A DNA stretch of 64,000 bases from Alphaproteobacteria bacterium (lineage in GTDB: Bacteria; Pseudomonadota; Alphaproteobacteria; Rhizobiales; GCA-2746425), in NCBI GenBank assembly GCA_024743215.1, contig JANSWZ010000001.1, positions 806,001 to 870,000 on the forward strand, in the 5' to 3' direction. Shown here piece after piece: positions 26,623 through 35,481 of the stretch. Numbering within the stretch: position 1 is the stretch's first letter; each line of letters opens with the position of its first letter. The position numbers were made by a program, and so were the translations under genes. The notes beneath the pieces are model-generated. The model saw only the letters and a list, made by a program, of their open reading frames with translations. It made no database searches and was not told where the DNA came from.

Positions 26623-27537
26623 TTAATGAATGTATGGCCGCAATGTATCACGAGCCAGCAAAAAGCCGCGCTTTATACCAGCGTCGTCACCTTCAAAGTC
26701 ACGATCCTCGTGCTCGATGATGACAGGACCATCATAGCCTGCCCTGTACAGGTCGGCGAAAAAGTGGCTCCAGTTCACATCACCAAGACCCGGCATACGA
26801 GGCACCTGCCACCCCATTCCACCAGACATGATGCCGCGCTCATAAAGCCCATCATGGTCAATCATTAAATCCTTGGCATGAACATGAAGCATATGTGCAC
26901 CAAATTCACGCACAAAACGACGCTGGTCTATCATTTGCCAAACCAGATGGCTTGGATCGAAATTCATGCCGACGTCGCCACCCCAAGCTTCCAGAATGCG
27001 CCGCCAGATATAGGGTGAATAGGCAATGTTATGTCCGCCTGGCCATTCATCGTGGCTGAAGATCATAGGACAGTTTTCAAATGCGATCTTCACGCCCTTG
27101 TCACGGGCATAGCTGATCATATCTGGCCAAACGGTCTGTGCACGTTTCCAGTTTTCATCAATATTGACCGATGCATCTCCGCCGCAAAACGTATTGACCA
27201 GTTGAACGCCCATCTTGGACGCCCCATCAATCACCGACTTCAAATGCGCCAACACCACGTCGCGATGCGCAGCGTCCGGGTGTAATGGGTTTGGATAGTA
27301 GCCAAGCCCGGATATGAAGATGCCCTTGCTGGATAATTCAGCAACCGTGTCAGCGCCCTGTGCAGCCGAGATATTGGCCACATCAATATGCGTTGTACCC
27401 GCATAACGTCTGACCGGCCCGTCGGCCACCGGCCAACACGCCACTTCGAGCGCCGTAAAGCCTGAAGATGCGGCCCAATCTGCCACGTCAATCAAATCCG
27501 TTTCGGGAAACGGTGCGGTCAATATTCCAAGCTGCAT
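26623..27537 (-). CDS. Sugar phosphate isomerase/epimerase, xylose-isomerase-like TIM barrel
   Basis: The ATG at 27537 (MQLGILTAPFPETDL) is preferred over the track's 27567 because AGAGGTGAC precedes it and it clears the upstream gene; the product is then 304 residues. The AP-endonuclease-2-like TIM barrel shows LVNTFCGG, KIAFENCPMIF, GMNFDPSHLVW, HVHAKD and IIEHEDRD. These are the metal-binding Glu, Asp, His and Glu positions of the family. MocC and the inosose dehydratase/isomerase IolE/IolI share this fold. It sits between a Gfo/Idh enzyme and the importer, consistent with inosose or keto-polyol turnover. Confidence 0.88.
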   Translation of the reverse strand: MQLGILTAPFPETDLIDVADWAASSGFTALEVACWPVADGPVRRYAGTTHIDVANISAAQGADTVAELSSKGIFISGLGYYPNPLHPDAAHRDVVLAHLKSVIDGASKMGVQLVNTFCGGDASVNIDENWKRAQTVWPDMISYARDKGVKIAFENCPMIFSHDEWPGGHNIAYSPYIWRRILEAWGGDVGMNFDPSHLVWQMIDQRRFVREFGAHMLHVHAKDLMIDHDGLYERGIMSGGMGWQVPRMPGLGDVNWSHFFADLYRAGYDGPVIIEHEDRDFEGDDAGIKRGFLLARDTLRPYIH

Positions 27538-27553
27538 GTCACCTCTCTTTGTT

Positions 27554-28720
27554 TCAAGAACCTGCATCTGATTTGAGGTCTACCCAACGCCCAAGGCGCG
27601 CACTTTCCAGAACGGCATCACATACATACATTTCGTAACAACCATCTGCAAAACTTGCATAACTGGGCTTTCCGGGTGGCCGTCCTGCCTCAATGGCCCC
27701 ATAGATCTCACGAAACAATGCGAAAAAGGAGTCTGCGAAACCCTCGACATGTCCCCCGGGCAATGCAGTTGCAGCAGCACCCGCTGCGTTCATCAAAGCC
27801 GCATCACGTTGCAATGTTTGATTTGGCTGGTCGCGATGCCCGATAGCTAAGTGATCTGGTTTTTCAGAATCCCAGGCTGCTGACGATTTTGACCCGTCGA
27901 TTTGCCAGCACAGAGAATTTTTCTTGCCCGGGCTCACTTGGCTAACGACCACGGAACCGCGCGCACCATTTTCATAACGCAGCAGCAACAACGCTGTGTC
28001 TTCAGTTGTTACGTTCCTGGCAACGGTTTCACCCGAACGGTCTTGCGAGAATGTTTCAACTGGTCCAACAGGCTGTTGGCGAGTTTTCACAAAAGTTGAT
28101 AATTCTGCCATTACAGATGTGACTTTAAGGCCGCTGACAAAACTGGTGAGATCAATCCAATGCGTTCCAATGTCACCAAATGCGCGCAGCAGGCCACCCT
28201 TGTCAGCTTCCAGCCGCCAGTTCCAGTCCGTGTCGAACAACAACCAATCTTGCATGTAGTGGCCAGTAATCAGACGCACATCACCCAAGTCGCCATTTGC
28301 CACCATGGCGCGACTGTGCTGATTCAGCGGATAATATCGAATGTTGTAATTCACGGCTGTGATGAGATTGCTGGCTTTTGCAAGTGCGACCAGTTCAGCT
28401 GCCTCAACCGAGGTCATCGTCAGCGGTTTTTCACACACCACATGCCGTCCGGCAGCCAAAATTTGCTTCACTTGCAAGAAGTGAAACTGATTGGGCGAAG
28501 TGACATGCACGACTTTCACGCCATCGTCCGCGAGCAATGCTTCCAGAGAAGCATAGGCTTTTGGAACACCTATCGTTTGTGCGGCCTCTGCGCCCCGCGC
28601 AGCACTTGATCCCAACACACCCAGGACATTGACACCCAGCCGTCGAAGCGCCTGAACGTGGACCGTGCCGATGAAACCCGTGCCGATAACTGCGGCACCA
28701 TTTGCCCCACCACTAATCAT
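27554..28720 (-). CDS. Gfo/Idh/MocA family oxidoreductase
   Basis: The 388-residue enzyme starts MISGGANGAAVIGTGFIGTVHVQALRR, with the Rossmann glycines GTGFIG at about residues 13-18. The signature CEKPLTM at about residue 95 is intact. HWIDLTSFVSGL at about residue 185 gives the conserved active-site His region (DIGTHWIDL). AAAGGGAG precedes the ATG. It is 16 bp upstream of the isomerase gene, so the two are probably coupled as a dehydrogenase/isomerase pair, as in inositol and rhizopine catabolism. Confidence 0.92.
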   Translation of the reverse strand: MISGGANGAAVIGTGFIGTVHVQALRRLGVNVLGVLGSSAARGAEAAQTIGVPKAYASLEALLADDGVKVVHVTSPNQFHFLQVKQILAAGRHVVCEKPLTMTSVEAAELVALAKASNLITAVNYNIRYYPLNQHSRAMVANGDLGDVRLITGHYMQDWLLFDTDWNWRLEADKGGLLRAFGDIGTHWIDLTSFVSGLKVTSVMAELSTFVKTRQQPVGPVETFSQDRSGETVARNVTTEDTALLLLRYENGARGSVVVSQVSPGKKNSLCWQIDGSKSSAAWDSEKPDHLAIGHRDQPNQTLQRDAALMNAAGAAATALPGGHVEGFADSFFALFREIYGAIEAGRPPGKPSYASFADGCYEMYVCDAVLESARLGRWVDLKSDAGS

Positions 28721-28755
28721 TCACGTGCTCCCTTTTGCCAATGGCATGACGATCT

Positions 28756-29484
28756 TTAAACAACCGAGTAACCTCCATCGACCTTCAAACATGTGCCCGT
28801 CATGAAAGCCGATGCGGGCGATGCCAGAAACAGTGTGGGACCCGCCAAATCCTCCGGCTGCCCCCAACGCTTCATGGGTGTGCGCGCATTGACGGCATCA
28901 ACATGCGCCGGATTTGTTCTGCTTTTGGCAGATTGTTCCGTAATGATGAATCCGGGTGCAATGCAGTTGACACGAATGTCGTGCTCCGCCCAAGCGATTG
29001 CCAGTGATTTCGTGAGCTGTTTGACGGCTGCTTTGGAAGCACCGTATGCCGGGTTCATCGGGCTGCCGAACGAGCCATACATCGATGAGATATTTATCAC
29101 CTTGCCCTTCGATCCCTTCAGGTGATCGAGCAGTGCGGTGCTCACACGAAAGGTACCTTCCAGATTGACCTCAACGACCCTGGAGAAAAAGTCAGGGTTC
29201 ATCTCCTCGCCCCGAGAAGTGATTGAAGCGCAATTAACCAGAATGTCCAATGCACCGATGTCGCCAGCCAATCTATCGATCGATGCACCATCTGTTACAT
29301 CAAATTGCCTGTATGCATAAACACCCCGATCTAACGGTGCAGGCTCTGGTTCAACGCCGGTTATCGTGACGTTGGCGGAGGCAGCCTTGAACGCAGCGGC
29401 GATAGCTGATCCGATGCCGCCACGACTAGCGCCAACGACAAGAACTCGTTGATTTGAAAAGTCAAAAAACCCTGATGGTTCCAT
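28756..29484 (-). CDS. SDR family oxidoreductase
   Basis: The 242-residue short-chain dehydrogenase has a cofactor motif written GASRGGIGSAIA (about residues 18-29), NCAS at about residue 88, the catalytic Ser in NISSMYGSFG and YGASKAAVKQ for Tyr and Lys. The end KVDGGYSVV is canonical. The shorter N-terminal loop and GGxG-like spacing are normal for the family. GGGGAG precedes the start. It leads the operon that continues through Gfo/Idh, isomerase and importer genes, so it probably oxidises the imported polyol or a derived keto-sugar. Confidence 0.92.
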   Translation of the reverse strand: MEPSGFFDFSNQRVLVVGASRGGIGSAIAAAFKAASANVTITGVEPEPAPLDRGVYAYRQFDVTDGASIDRLAGDIGALDILVNCASITSRGEEMNPDFFSRVVEVNLEGTFRVSTALLDHLKGSKGKVINISSMYGSFGSPMNPAYGASKAAVKQLTKSLAIAWAEHDIRVNCIAPGFIITEQSAKSRTNPAHVDAVNARTPMKRWGQPEDLAGPTLFLASPASAFMTGTCLKVDGGYSVV

Positions 29485-29520
29485 ATCATTTTGCTCCCCA
29501 GCACGCGCAGTCTTCCATGG

Positions 29521-29533
29521 GTTTTCGCAAAAC
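29521..29533. promoter_or_regulatory. Candidate operator GTTTT-CGC-AAAAC
   Basis: A perfect inverted repeat with 5-bp arms lies about 37 bp upstream of the SDR start, between it and an RpiR gene on the same strand. An AT-rich promoter-like stretch lies next to it. It may be the target of the RpiR regulator or of the LacI protein. Confidence 0.3.
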
Positions 29534-29605
29534 GCAAGCCGATTTTCATTATTTAAATTTTAGAAATATCTGTCCAAAACGAACATCAAACAGTCTGAGA
29601 AGCGC

Positions 29606-30481
29606 TCAACTGACACCATCTTGGCGCTGACCAACACTTACAATGATCGATTGGCAAAGTACGAGCGCTGGCACCTGAGATCTGAAATGCCCCAAGCGTG
29701 CCTCTTTGACATAAAGGACATGTTTGGCGAGCTTTACCACGGGACTTAACTCATTGTCGGTAATGGCGATAACGGTTTTGTTTTGCTGGACTGCCATCGT
29801 GGCAACATCGACAGTTTCAGGCGAGTAATCATCAAAGGTCAGCACCAAGAGCACCTCATCATCGCGGATGGCACCAACTTGCTGCGCACGCATTGCGCCG
29901 AGATTATCAATCATATGCGCGCGTTTCCCCGTTTTGGAAAACCCATAAAAGCAATAGGCACCCACCCCATAGGCACCACGCGCCGCAGCAATATGAACGG
30001 CAGACGCACCGGCCAAACAATCAATAAAATCTTCCAAAGGCTGCTCTTGAACATCGTCCCGAAGCCGCAAGAGCGAATCCACTCCGGTTTGAAAAAACGT
30101 GTCAAAAATTGCCCTTGGATGCTCAAGATCGACGTTGACCCCATCACGCTGCGCGCTCGCATCGCCCATGGCTTTGATGCGGTCAGCATAGGTCATACGC
30201 GGACCAATCAGGCGTTGGCGAAATACCGCCTGCAGTTCGGTAAAGCCTGCAAACCCCATTTCCTTGGCAAAGCGGGTTATGGTTGCGGCGGGCACACCTG
30301 CCAATTGAGACAGGCTCACAATGTTGTACATTGCGATATCTTCAGGATTGTTCAGACAAAACTGAGCAAACTCACGGAGCCGTTTGGGCAGGCTTGATTG
30401 ACGCTCCACCAGGATATCCACCAGCTTGGCAAAATCTATGGCAAGTTCTGCGGCCTCAGTGTCGGCCCGTTTGGAAGACAT
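29606..30481 (-). CDS. MurR/RpiR family transcriptional regulator
   Basis: The ATG at 30481 (MSSKRADTEAA) is chosen, giving 291 residues. The track's start at 30574 adds 31 residues of non-family sequence that overlap the intergenic region. The RpiR HTH reads SLSQLAGVPAATITRFAKEM at about residues 55-75. The SIS domain region (VHIAAARGAYGVGAYCFYGF, later LLVLTFDDYSPETVDVATMA) is present, although its glycine-rich sugar-phosphate loop is less typical than in the 6085 regulator. It sits between two polyol gene groups that run the same way and may regulate either or both. Confidence 0.9.
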   Translation of the reverse strand: MSSKRADTEAAELAIDFAKLVDILVERQSSLPKRLREFAQFCLNNPEDIAMYNIVSLSQLAGVPAATITRFAKEMGFAGFTELQAVFRQRLIGPRMTYADRIKAMGDASAQRDGVNVDLEHPRAIFDTFFQTGVDSLLRLRDDVQEQPLEDFIDCLAGASAVHIAAARGAYGVGAYCFYGFSKTGKRAHMIDNLGAMRAQQVGAIRDDEVLLVLTFDDYSPETVDVATMAVQQNKTVIAITDNELSPVVKLAKHVLYVKEARLGHFRSQVPALVLCQSIIVSVGQRQDGVS

Positions 30482-30582
30482 GTCAGTAGAGCACCTTGTT
30501 GTGAATTGATGCGGAAGGTGTTTCGCCGGTCGGCCACATGCTATTAACACGATATTGAGCTGATTGCAGAACAAGTTCCAAT

Positions 30583-31368
30583 TTATGCATCAAGCCCTCC
30601 TGCGACCGATTGTTCCTGATCGATAATTGCACCAGTCATGGGTGATGAACTTTCGCTGATGAGGTAGACGGCCAACCGGGCGATATCGTCCGCATGAAGC
30701 AATCTGCCGAACGGTTGCTTTTTTACAGCCTCCTCTAACCATCCATCGCCATGACCAAGCGTTTCCGCTTGCATGGTCCATTCTCCCGGCGTATCTGCCC
30801 AGCCAACATTTATCCCATTTGCGCGAATGCGATCCCATCTATGATGCTGTGCGACATTCTTGGTGATCAAGGCCAGCGCCGCTTTGGTGGCTGAATAGAC
30901 TGTCAGATCCTTTCGTCCCCCATGCACGTTTATGGATAATATATTGACGATGGATCCGCCTCGCTTTTCAGCTTTCAAATGCTGGATCATCCGCTGCATC
31001 AGGAAAAATGGTTCTTCGGTGTTTACTTTGAACAGGGCCTGCCATGTGCCCCGGTCCGCATCTTCTGCCCCTGCGCGGGTCGTGAGTCCCGCAGAATTGA
31101 CCAGCGCGTCGACCCGGCCGAATGCAGATAGAGCGTGATCGAAAATACGTTCGCTTGCCTGCTCGGCCAGCAAGTCAACTGCCACCATGGTCGCCTTCAC
31201 GCCAAGCTTCTCGATCTCTTCAACGACCGCTTGACCGGCATCGGCTCTACGCCCGGTGATGACAATGCCTGCAGCCCCGCTTCGCGCGCATTCCAACGCA
31301 ACCGCGTGGCCGATACCTTGCGTGGCCCCTGTTATCAGGACCACTTTGCCATTCACATTTATGTCCAC
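30583..31368 (-). CDS. SDR family oxidoreductase
   Basis: The 261-residue product is a short-chain dehydrogenase starting at a GTG (AAAGGGACGATA just upstream). The cofactor motif TGATQGIG is at about residues 14-21, NSAGL at about residue 90, the catalytic Ser in NILSINVHGG and YSATKAALAL for Tyr and Lys. HHRWDRIRANGINVGWADTPGE shows the usual substrate loop. It is the last gene of a seven-gene cassette (SBP, permease, ATPase, D-2-hydroxyacid dehydrogenase, Gfo/Idh, this SDR, RpiR) read in one direction. Confidence 0.92.
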   Translation of the reverse strand: MDINVNGKVVLITGATQGIGHAVALECARSGAAGIVITGRRADAGQAVVEEIEKLGVKATMVAVDLLAEQASERIFDHALSAFGRVDALVNSAGLTTRAGAEDADRGTWQALFKVNTEEPFFLMQRMIQHLKAEKRGGSIVNILSINVHGGRKDLTVYSATKAALALITKNVAQHHRWDRIRANGINVGWADTPGEWTMQAETLGHGDGWLEEAVKKQPFGRLLHADDIARLAVYLISESSSPMTGAIIDQEQSVAGGLDA

Positions 31369-31404
31369 TATCGTCCCTTTACATTCGTGCGTTTCATGTG
31401 GGCA

Positions 31405-32502
31405 TCATGCCGGGTTTTTGGGCCGAACAGCGCCCTTGTTTAACATTATCTCGTGCCCGATACGGATGCTTTCGTCAGCTGCAAGGCATATTTCAAGCGA
31501 CTGCACCGCATCCCGCATATGGCGGGATAAATCCAAATCATCTTTAATTGCCCTGAGCATGAATGCCTGTTGCCGATCACACAATTCCTGGTGACCCGGT
31601 TCGCTTTCCATAGCGATCACATGATCTGCTTTGACGAAGTTCCCGTCCTTATCCAACGCGGCGTTGTGGAGTTGGAGGTGGCTTGCCTTGGTATGATTAT
31701 CGATGGACTGAGAGTCGGCGGCGGGATCTGGAACAATAGACACAGCACCATTCGGCGACACAATGTCTTTAACGAAGTGTGCGGTTTCAGACATCATCGG
31801 GCCCCAGCCCGCCTCATACCAGCCCACGGACCCATCATCGAAGATCACCTGAAAATGACCGTAATTATACATGTCTGCCGCAATTTCCTGAGACAGACGC
31901 ACGCCCATGCCACGCACGCTAACGGGTTTCGCGTCCGTAATCTGGCACATCACATCCACATAATGCACACCGCAATCAACGATGGGTGACAAAGATTGCA
32001 TGAGATTCTTGTGCGCCTCCCATGTCTCGGCAAAAGACTGCTGATTGAGATTCAGACGAAACACATACGGGCCGCCAAGTGCCCTCGCCTCATCAATCAA
32101 CCGCACCCATGACGGATGATGCCGCAGGATATATCCCACTACCAATTTCCGACCATGTCGCTCGGCCACCTCGACAACACGGTGTGCGTCTAGTGCATTG
32201 GCCGCAATGGGTTTTTCCAGGAAGACGTGAGCACCTGTTTCCATGGCGGATATTGCATAGGACGCATGGCTATCCGGATAGGTCGCGATGGCCACAAGGT
32301 CAGGCTCTACGGCAGACAATGCTTTTTCGAAATCAGTGAAAAGCGGATAATTTGACAACACTTCCGACGGTGCTCGACCACTGCGATTGACCAAGCCGAC
32401 AATCTCAAATCCCGGATTTGTGTGATAGGCCAGTGCATGGCTTTCGCCCATGGTGCCAAGCCCCACCACCAATACCCGCACTGTTCTTGCCTGATCTGTC
32501 AC
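31405..32502 (-). CDS. Gfo/Idh/MocA family oxidoreductase
   Basis: A GTG at 32502 is chosen because AAGGAGGG lies about 8 bases upstream. The ORF track's ATG at 32529 would put that Shine-Dalgarno inside the coding sequence. The product is 365 residues. The Rossmann motif VLVVGLGTMGESHALAY is near the N-terminus, the signature LEKPIAAN at about residue 95, and DCGVHYVDVMCQIT at about residue 175 is the active-site His stretch. It likely oxidises or interconverts a cyclic polyol or sugar delivered by the Frc-type importer of this cassette. Confidence 0.92.
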   Translation of the reverse strand: MTDQARTVRVLVVGLGTMGESHALAYHTNPGFEIVGLVNRSGRAPSEVLSNYPLFTDFEKALSAVEPDLVAIATYPDSHASYAISAMETGAHVFLEKPIAANALDAHRVVEVAERHGRKLVVGYILRHHPSWVRLIDEARALGGPYVFRLNLNQQSFAETWEAHKNLMQSLSPIVDCGVHYVDVMCQITDAKPVSVRGMGVRLSQEIAADMYNYGHFQVIFDDGSVGWYEAGWGPMMSETAHFVKDIVSPNGAVSIVPDPAADSQSIDNHTKASHLQLHNAALDKDGNFVKADHVIAMESEPGHQELCDRQQAFMLRAIKDDLDLSRHMRDAVQSLEICLAADESIRIGHEIMLNKGAVRPKNPA

Positions 32503-32592
32503 AAGGTGCCCTCCTTCGCTTGCTATCATTTGGTCCGCAGCGCCACCGGAATGCGCTATATTTCACAGGGAACCATCCGCTACAGAAGCCTG

Positions 32593-33621
32593 TCAGCTTT
32601 TCTCCACTGGCTTGGAACGCATCATGCCAACTGTCTCACGTTCAGCACGCTTGCACCGCATGGGTGGCAAGCCGCGATCCATCAATGCCATATCTTCAAG
32701 AACCATATCACCCATGCGCTTGAAAGCGATGTCCATAGCGCCTGCCCGGTGGGCCGAGCGAATGAAGTTTTTGGTCTTGCGCACTCTATGGTTTCGCGAC
32801 AATGGCTCTTCGGGAAACACATCACTGGCCGCAACGATATGGCCAGATTCCACAGCGTCAATCAAATCATCAAAATTGACCACCGCGGCACGGCTGACCA
32901 GAATGAGCGCGGCGCCTGCGCGCATTGACGCAAACTGATTTGCGCTCAGAAATCCCTCATTCTCGCTTGTGACGGACGCTACCACAAATACAAAGTCACT
33001 GCCTTTAAGAACGGTGTCCAGGCTGGCGGGGCTAACCCCTTGCTGCTTCAACACAGACGCAGGGAGCCACGGGTCGTAGGCAATGACATTGGGCTGAAAA
33101 CCGGCCAGCAGCTTGTTAATCGCCTTGCCCAATTCGCCGAAACCGACAAATCCCACATCCGCGCCCGACAACAGTCTTGTATTATGGTTGCCTTCCAGCC
33201 CCCATTTTTCATCCCCTGTATTGAACGCCTGATCGGCATCAATAATGCCGCGCGCCAAATTCAAAGCCATGGCAAGACCAAGTTCCGCGACGGGTTCTGC
33301 AAACACCGCCATGGTGGTCAGCACATGAATGCCGCGCGCAAACAAAGTGTCATAGGGCATGTTGTCAAACAGATTGCCCTCGACATTGAGCACCGCCCGC
33401 AAGGATGTGAGTTTGCCAAGCAACTCGTCTGAAATTGGAGGCTGACCCAATACGTAGCTTGCTTCGCTCAATATGGCGGGATCAAGCTGGTCCAGTTCAT
33501 CCGCGTCGCATTCCACAATACGATAATTGTCAAACAGGGCTTTGCGTGCGTCTTTCGAGAAAATCAAATCAAGGTCGCGGGGGTCCGGCGCACTGATGAT
33601 CAGGGGTTTTAAGTCGCTCAT
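32593..33621 (-). CDS. D-2-hydroxyacid dehydrogenase family protein
   Basis: The 342-residue NAD-dependent enzyme has the Rossmann motif GFVGFGELGKAINKLL at about residues 155-170. The catalytic triad appears as Arg in VSRAAVVN, Glu in DVFPEEPL and His in RSAHRAGA, matching the D-isomer-specific family of 2-hydroxyacid dehydrogenases (the phosphoglycerate, glyoxylate or hydroxypyruvate reductase group). AGAGGTC precedes the ATG. It lies 9 bp downstream of the importer ATPase gene. It may reduce a 2-keto acid from sugar acid cleavage; the actual substrate is unclear. Confidence 0.88.
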   Translation of the reverse strand: MSDLKPLIISAPDPRDLDLIFSKDARKALFDNYRIVECDADELDQLDPAILSEASYVLGQPPISDELLGKLTSLRAVLNVEGNLFDNMPYDTLFARGIHVLTTMAVFAEPVAELGLAMALNLARGIIDADQAFNTGDEKWGLEGNHNTRLLSGADVGFVGFGELGKAINKLLAGFQPNVIAYDPWLPASVLKQQGVSPASLDTVLKGSDFVFVVASVTSENEGFLSANQFASMRAGAALILVSRAAVVNFDDLIDAVESGHIVAASDVFPEEPLSRNHRVRKTKNFIRSAHRAGAMDIAFKRMGDMVLEDMALMDRGLPPMRCKRAERETVGMMRSKPVEKS

Positions 33622-33630
33622 TCAGACCTC

Positions 33631-34380
33631 TTAACTGTCCATTCCGGTGATGATGCGCTCAACTGCATCAACCGTTGTCGTTTTGGGATCAATGTCATCG
33701 GCTACAATCGCGCCGCGCCGCATGACAACAATGCGGTCGACCACCTGGAAAACGTGATGGATGTTGTGAGCGATGAAAATGCAGGAATGGCCGGAAGCTT
33801 TTGCGTTGCGAACAAATTGCAAAACACCCTGCGTTTCGGCAACGCCAAGATTATTGGTCGGCTCATCCAGGATAATCAAATCACTTTCGAAATGCATGGC
33901 GCGGGCAATTGCCACTGCTTGTCGCTCACCACCGGATAACGCACTGATTGGTGTTGTTGGCGGAATATTTTTCGAAATACCAACTTCTTTCAGAAGCTCA
34001 GATGCGACTGCCTCCATCTTCGCTTCATCCATCCTTCCGAAAAATTTCGAGCCTTTTATCGGCTCGCGACCGAGAAAGAGATTTCGTGCAATCGACAACT
34101 GGGTTACCAGCGCGGAGTCCTGATAAATGGTCTCAATGCCATTGTCGATCGCATCGGTGGTGCTGTTCATTTCCACCTGTCTGCCTTTAATCGAGATCGT
34201 TCCACCTGTCGCCCTGACAGCGCCGGAAAGCACCTTGATCAAAGTAGATTTCCCTGCCCCATTATCACCCAGCAAGCCAACCACTTCACCGCGATAGACC
34301 GATAGATTGACGCCGCCGAGCGCAGTAATCGGTCCATAGCTTTTGGACACATTGTCCATCTGCACAAGTAACTCCGACAT
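33631..34380 (-). CDS. Single-domain sugar ABC transporter ATPase (FrcA type)
   Basis: A 249-residue nucleotide-binding protein starts at the ATG at 34380; the track's GTG at 34383 is one codon earlier. Walker A GDNGAGKSTLIKVL, the signature LSGGERQAVAIARAM, Walker B LIILDEPTNNLG and the H-loop IFIAHNIHHVF are all present. Single-domain ATPases of this kind serve CUT2 importers such as the fructose transporter FrcBCA. The gene follows the permease by 5 bp. It should work as a homodimer. Confidence 0.92.
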   Translation of the reverse strand: MSELLVQMDNVSKSYGPITALGGVNLSVYRGEVVGLLGDNGAGKSTLIKVLSGAVRATGGTISIKGRQVEMNSTTDAIDNGIETIYQDSALVTQLSIARNLFLGREPIKGSKFFGRMDEAKMEAVASELLKEVGISKNIPPTTPISALSGGERQAVAIARAMHFESDLIILDEPTNNLGVAETQGVLQFVRNAKASGHSCIFIAHNIHHVFQVVDRIVVMRRGAIVADDIDPKTTTVDAVERIITGMDS

Positions 34381-34385
34381 CACAC

Positions 34386-35366
34386 CTAGCCTCCCGAATG
34401 ATTGCGGCGGTCAAGCCATGAATGAAGAGCCATCATTCCTAGAATAATTGCACCGATGAAAATGTTGTATGCTAGGCCCGGCACGCCAATCATCACAATA
34501 CCATTGCGCATTAATCGTAGAATAAAAATACCTATGACTGTGCCGACAATTGTGCCGCGACCGCCCATAAGAGCAGTGCCGCCGATAACGACCATGGCGA
34601 TCACTTCCAATTCGTAGCCAGTGCCGCTGTTCGGGTTAGCGGCCGACGTACGTATGGAACTGATGATGCCAGCAAAACCGGCCAGAGCAGAGCTCAAGAC
34701 GAACAGTTTTATCTTTGTCGCATCAACCCTCACGCCACGTGCACGGGCCGCATGAGCGTTACCGCCGGAAGCCTGAATCCAATTGCCAAATTTTGTCTTT
34801 TGCAGCGTGTAATGCAGCAGGACAGCGGCCAAAATGAACCAGAACAGCGACATATAGAGCCGCAGAGCGCCAATCTGGATATCGCCGACTAATACTGCTG
34901 ATAGCCATTCATCGCTTGCATTCCAGGTCCGCTGAGGAAAGCCATCCGTGATGTAAAGCGCGGTGCCCCGCGCCACCAGCAACATGCCGAGCGTGACCAA
35001 AAAAGATGGAATTTTGAGATAAGTGACAAACCATCCATTGATCAAACCAATGCAGATCGCAATTGCCATCGCGAACAGAAAGGCAAATTCCAGCGGAATG
35101 TCTGTCCCGTTGAAAAGCGCCCACATGATGACCGGCGTCAGACCGAACACTGACCCCACGGACAAATCAAACTCACCCGATGTCATAAGAAGGGTCATGG
35201 CCAACGCGATCAAACCAAGCTCAACCGTGAATGCGAGTGTATTGCTGATATTCAGAATGGACAGGAATTTGGGGTTTATAGAGGTGAATATAACGATCAG
35301 CAAAACCAGCAATACGGCTGGTCCCACCTCTGGTCTGACACTCAAAAGCTTAGACAACTTTCCCAT
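34386..35366 (-). CDS. Sugar ABC transporter permease (FrcC/RbsC type)
   Basis: The 326-residue integral membrane protein has about nine hydrophobic segments, with the family motifs LMTSGEFDLSVGSVFGLTPV and MVVIGGTALMGGRGTIVGTV. The single permease gene matches the single-domain ATPase and implies a homodimeric channel, unlike the moc importer upstream. There is a 115-bp gap with a strong stem-loop between the SBP stop and this gene. The substrate is unknown, but the co-located Gfo/Idh, SDR and hydroxyacid dehydrogenase suggest a sugar acid or polyol. Confidence 0.92.
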   Translation of the reverse strand: MGKLSKLLSVRPEVGPAVLLVLLIVIFTSINPKFLSILNISNTLAFTVELGLIALAMTLLMTSGEFDLSVGSVFGLTPVIMWALFNGTDIPLEFAFLFAMAIAICIGLINGWFVTYLKIPSFLVTLGMLLVARGTALYITDGFPQRTWNASDEWLSAVLVGDIQIGALRLYMSLFWFILAAVLLHYTLQKTKFGNWIQASGGNAHAARARGVRVDATKIKLFVLSSALAGFAGIISSIRTSAANPNSGTGYELEVIAMVVIGGTALMGGRGTIVGTVIGIFILRLMRNGIVMIGVPGLAYNIFIGAIILGMMALHSWLDRRNHSGG

Positions 35367-35442
35367 GAGCTCATGACTACTTTCAAAAAGAGACTTTAAG
35401 GAATTCAGGACAGATAGCGCTGGGTACTTCGCCCAACATGCA

Positions 35443-35476
35443 AACGCCAGCGCCCAACTTTAAAGGCGCTGGCGTT
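35443..35476 (-). terminator. Strong intercistronic stem-loop after SBP gene
   Basis: AACGCCAGCGCC and GGCGCTGGCGTT form a perfect 12-bp stem with a 10-nt loop just beyond the SBP stop (35482). On the minus strand no T-run follows, so it is probably an mRNA-stabilising hairpin or partial attenuator rather than a full terminator. Confidence 0.7.
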
Positions 35477-35481
35477 CTGTT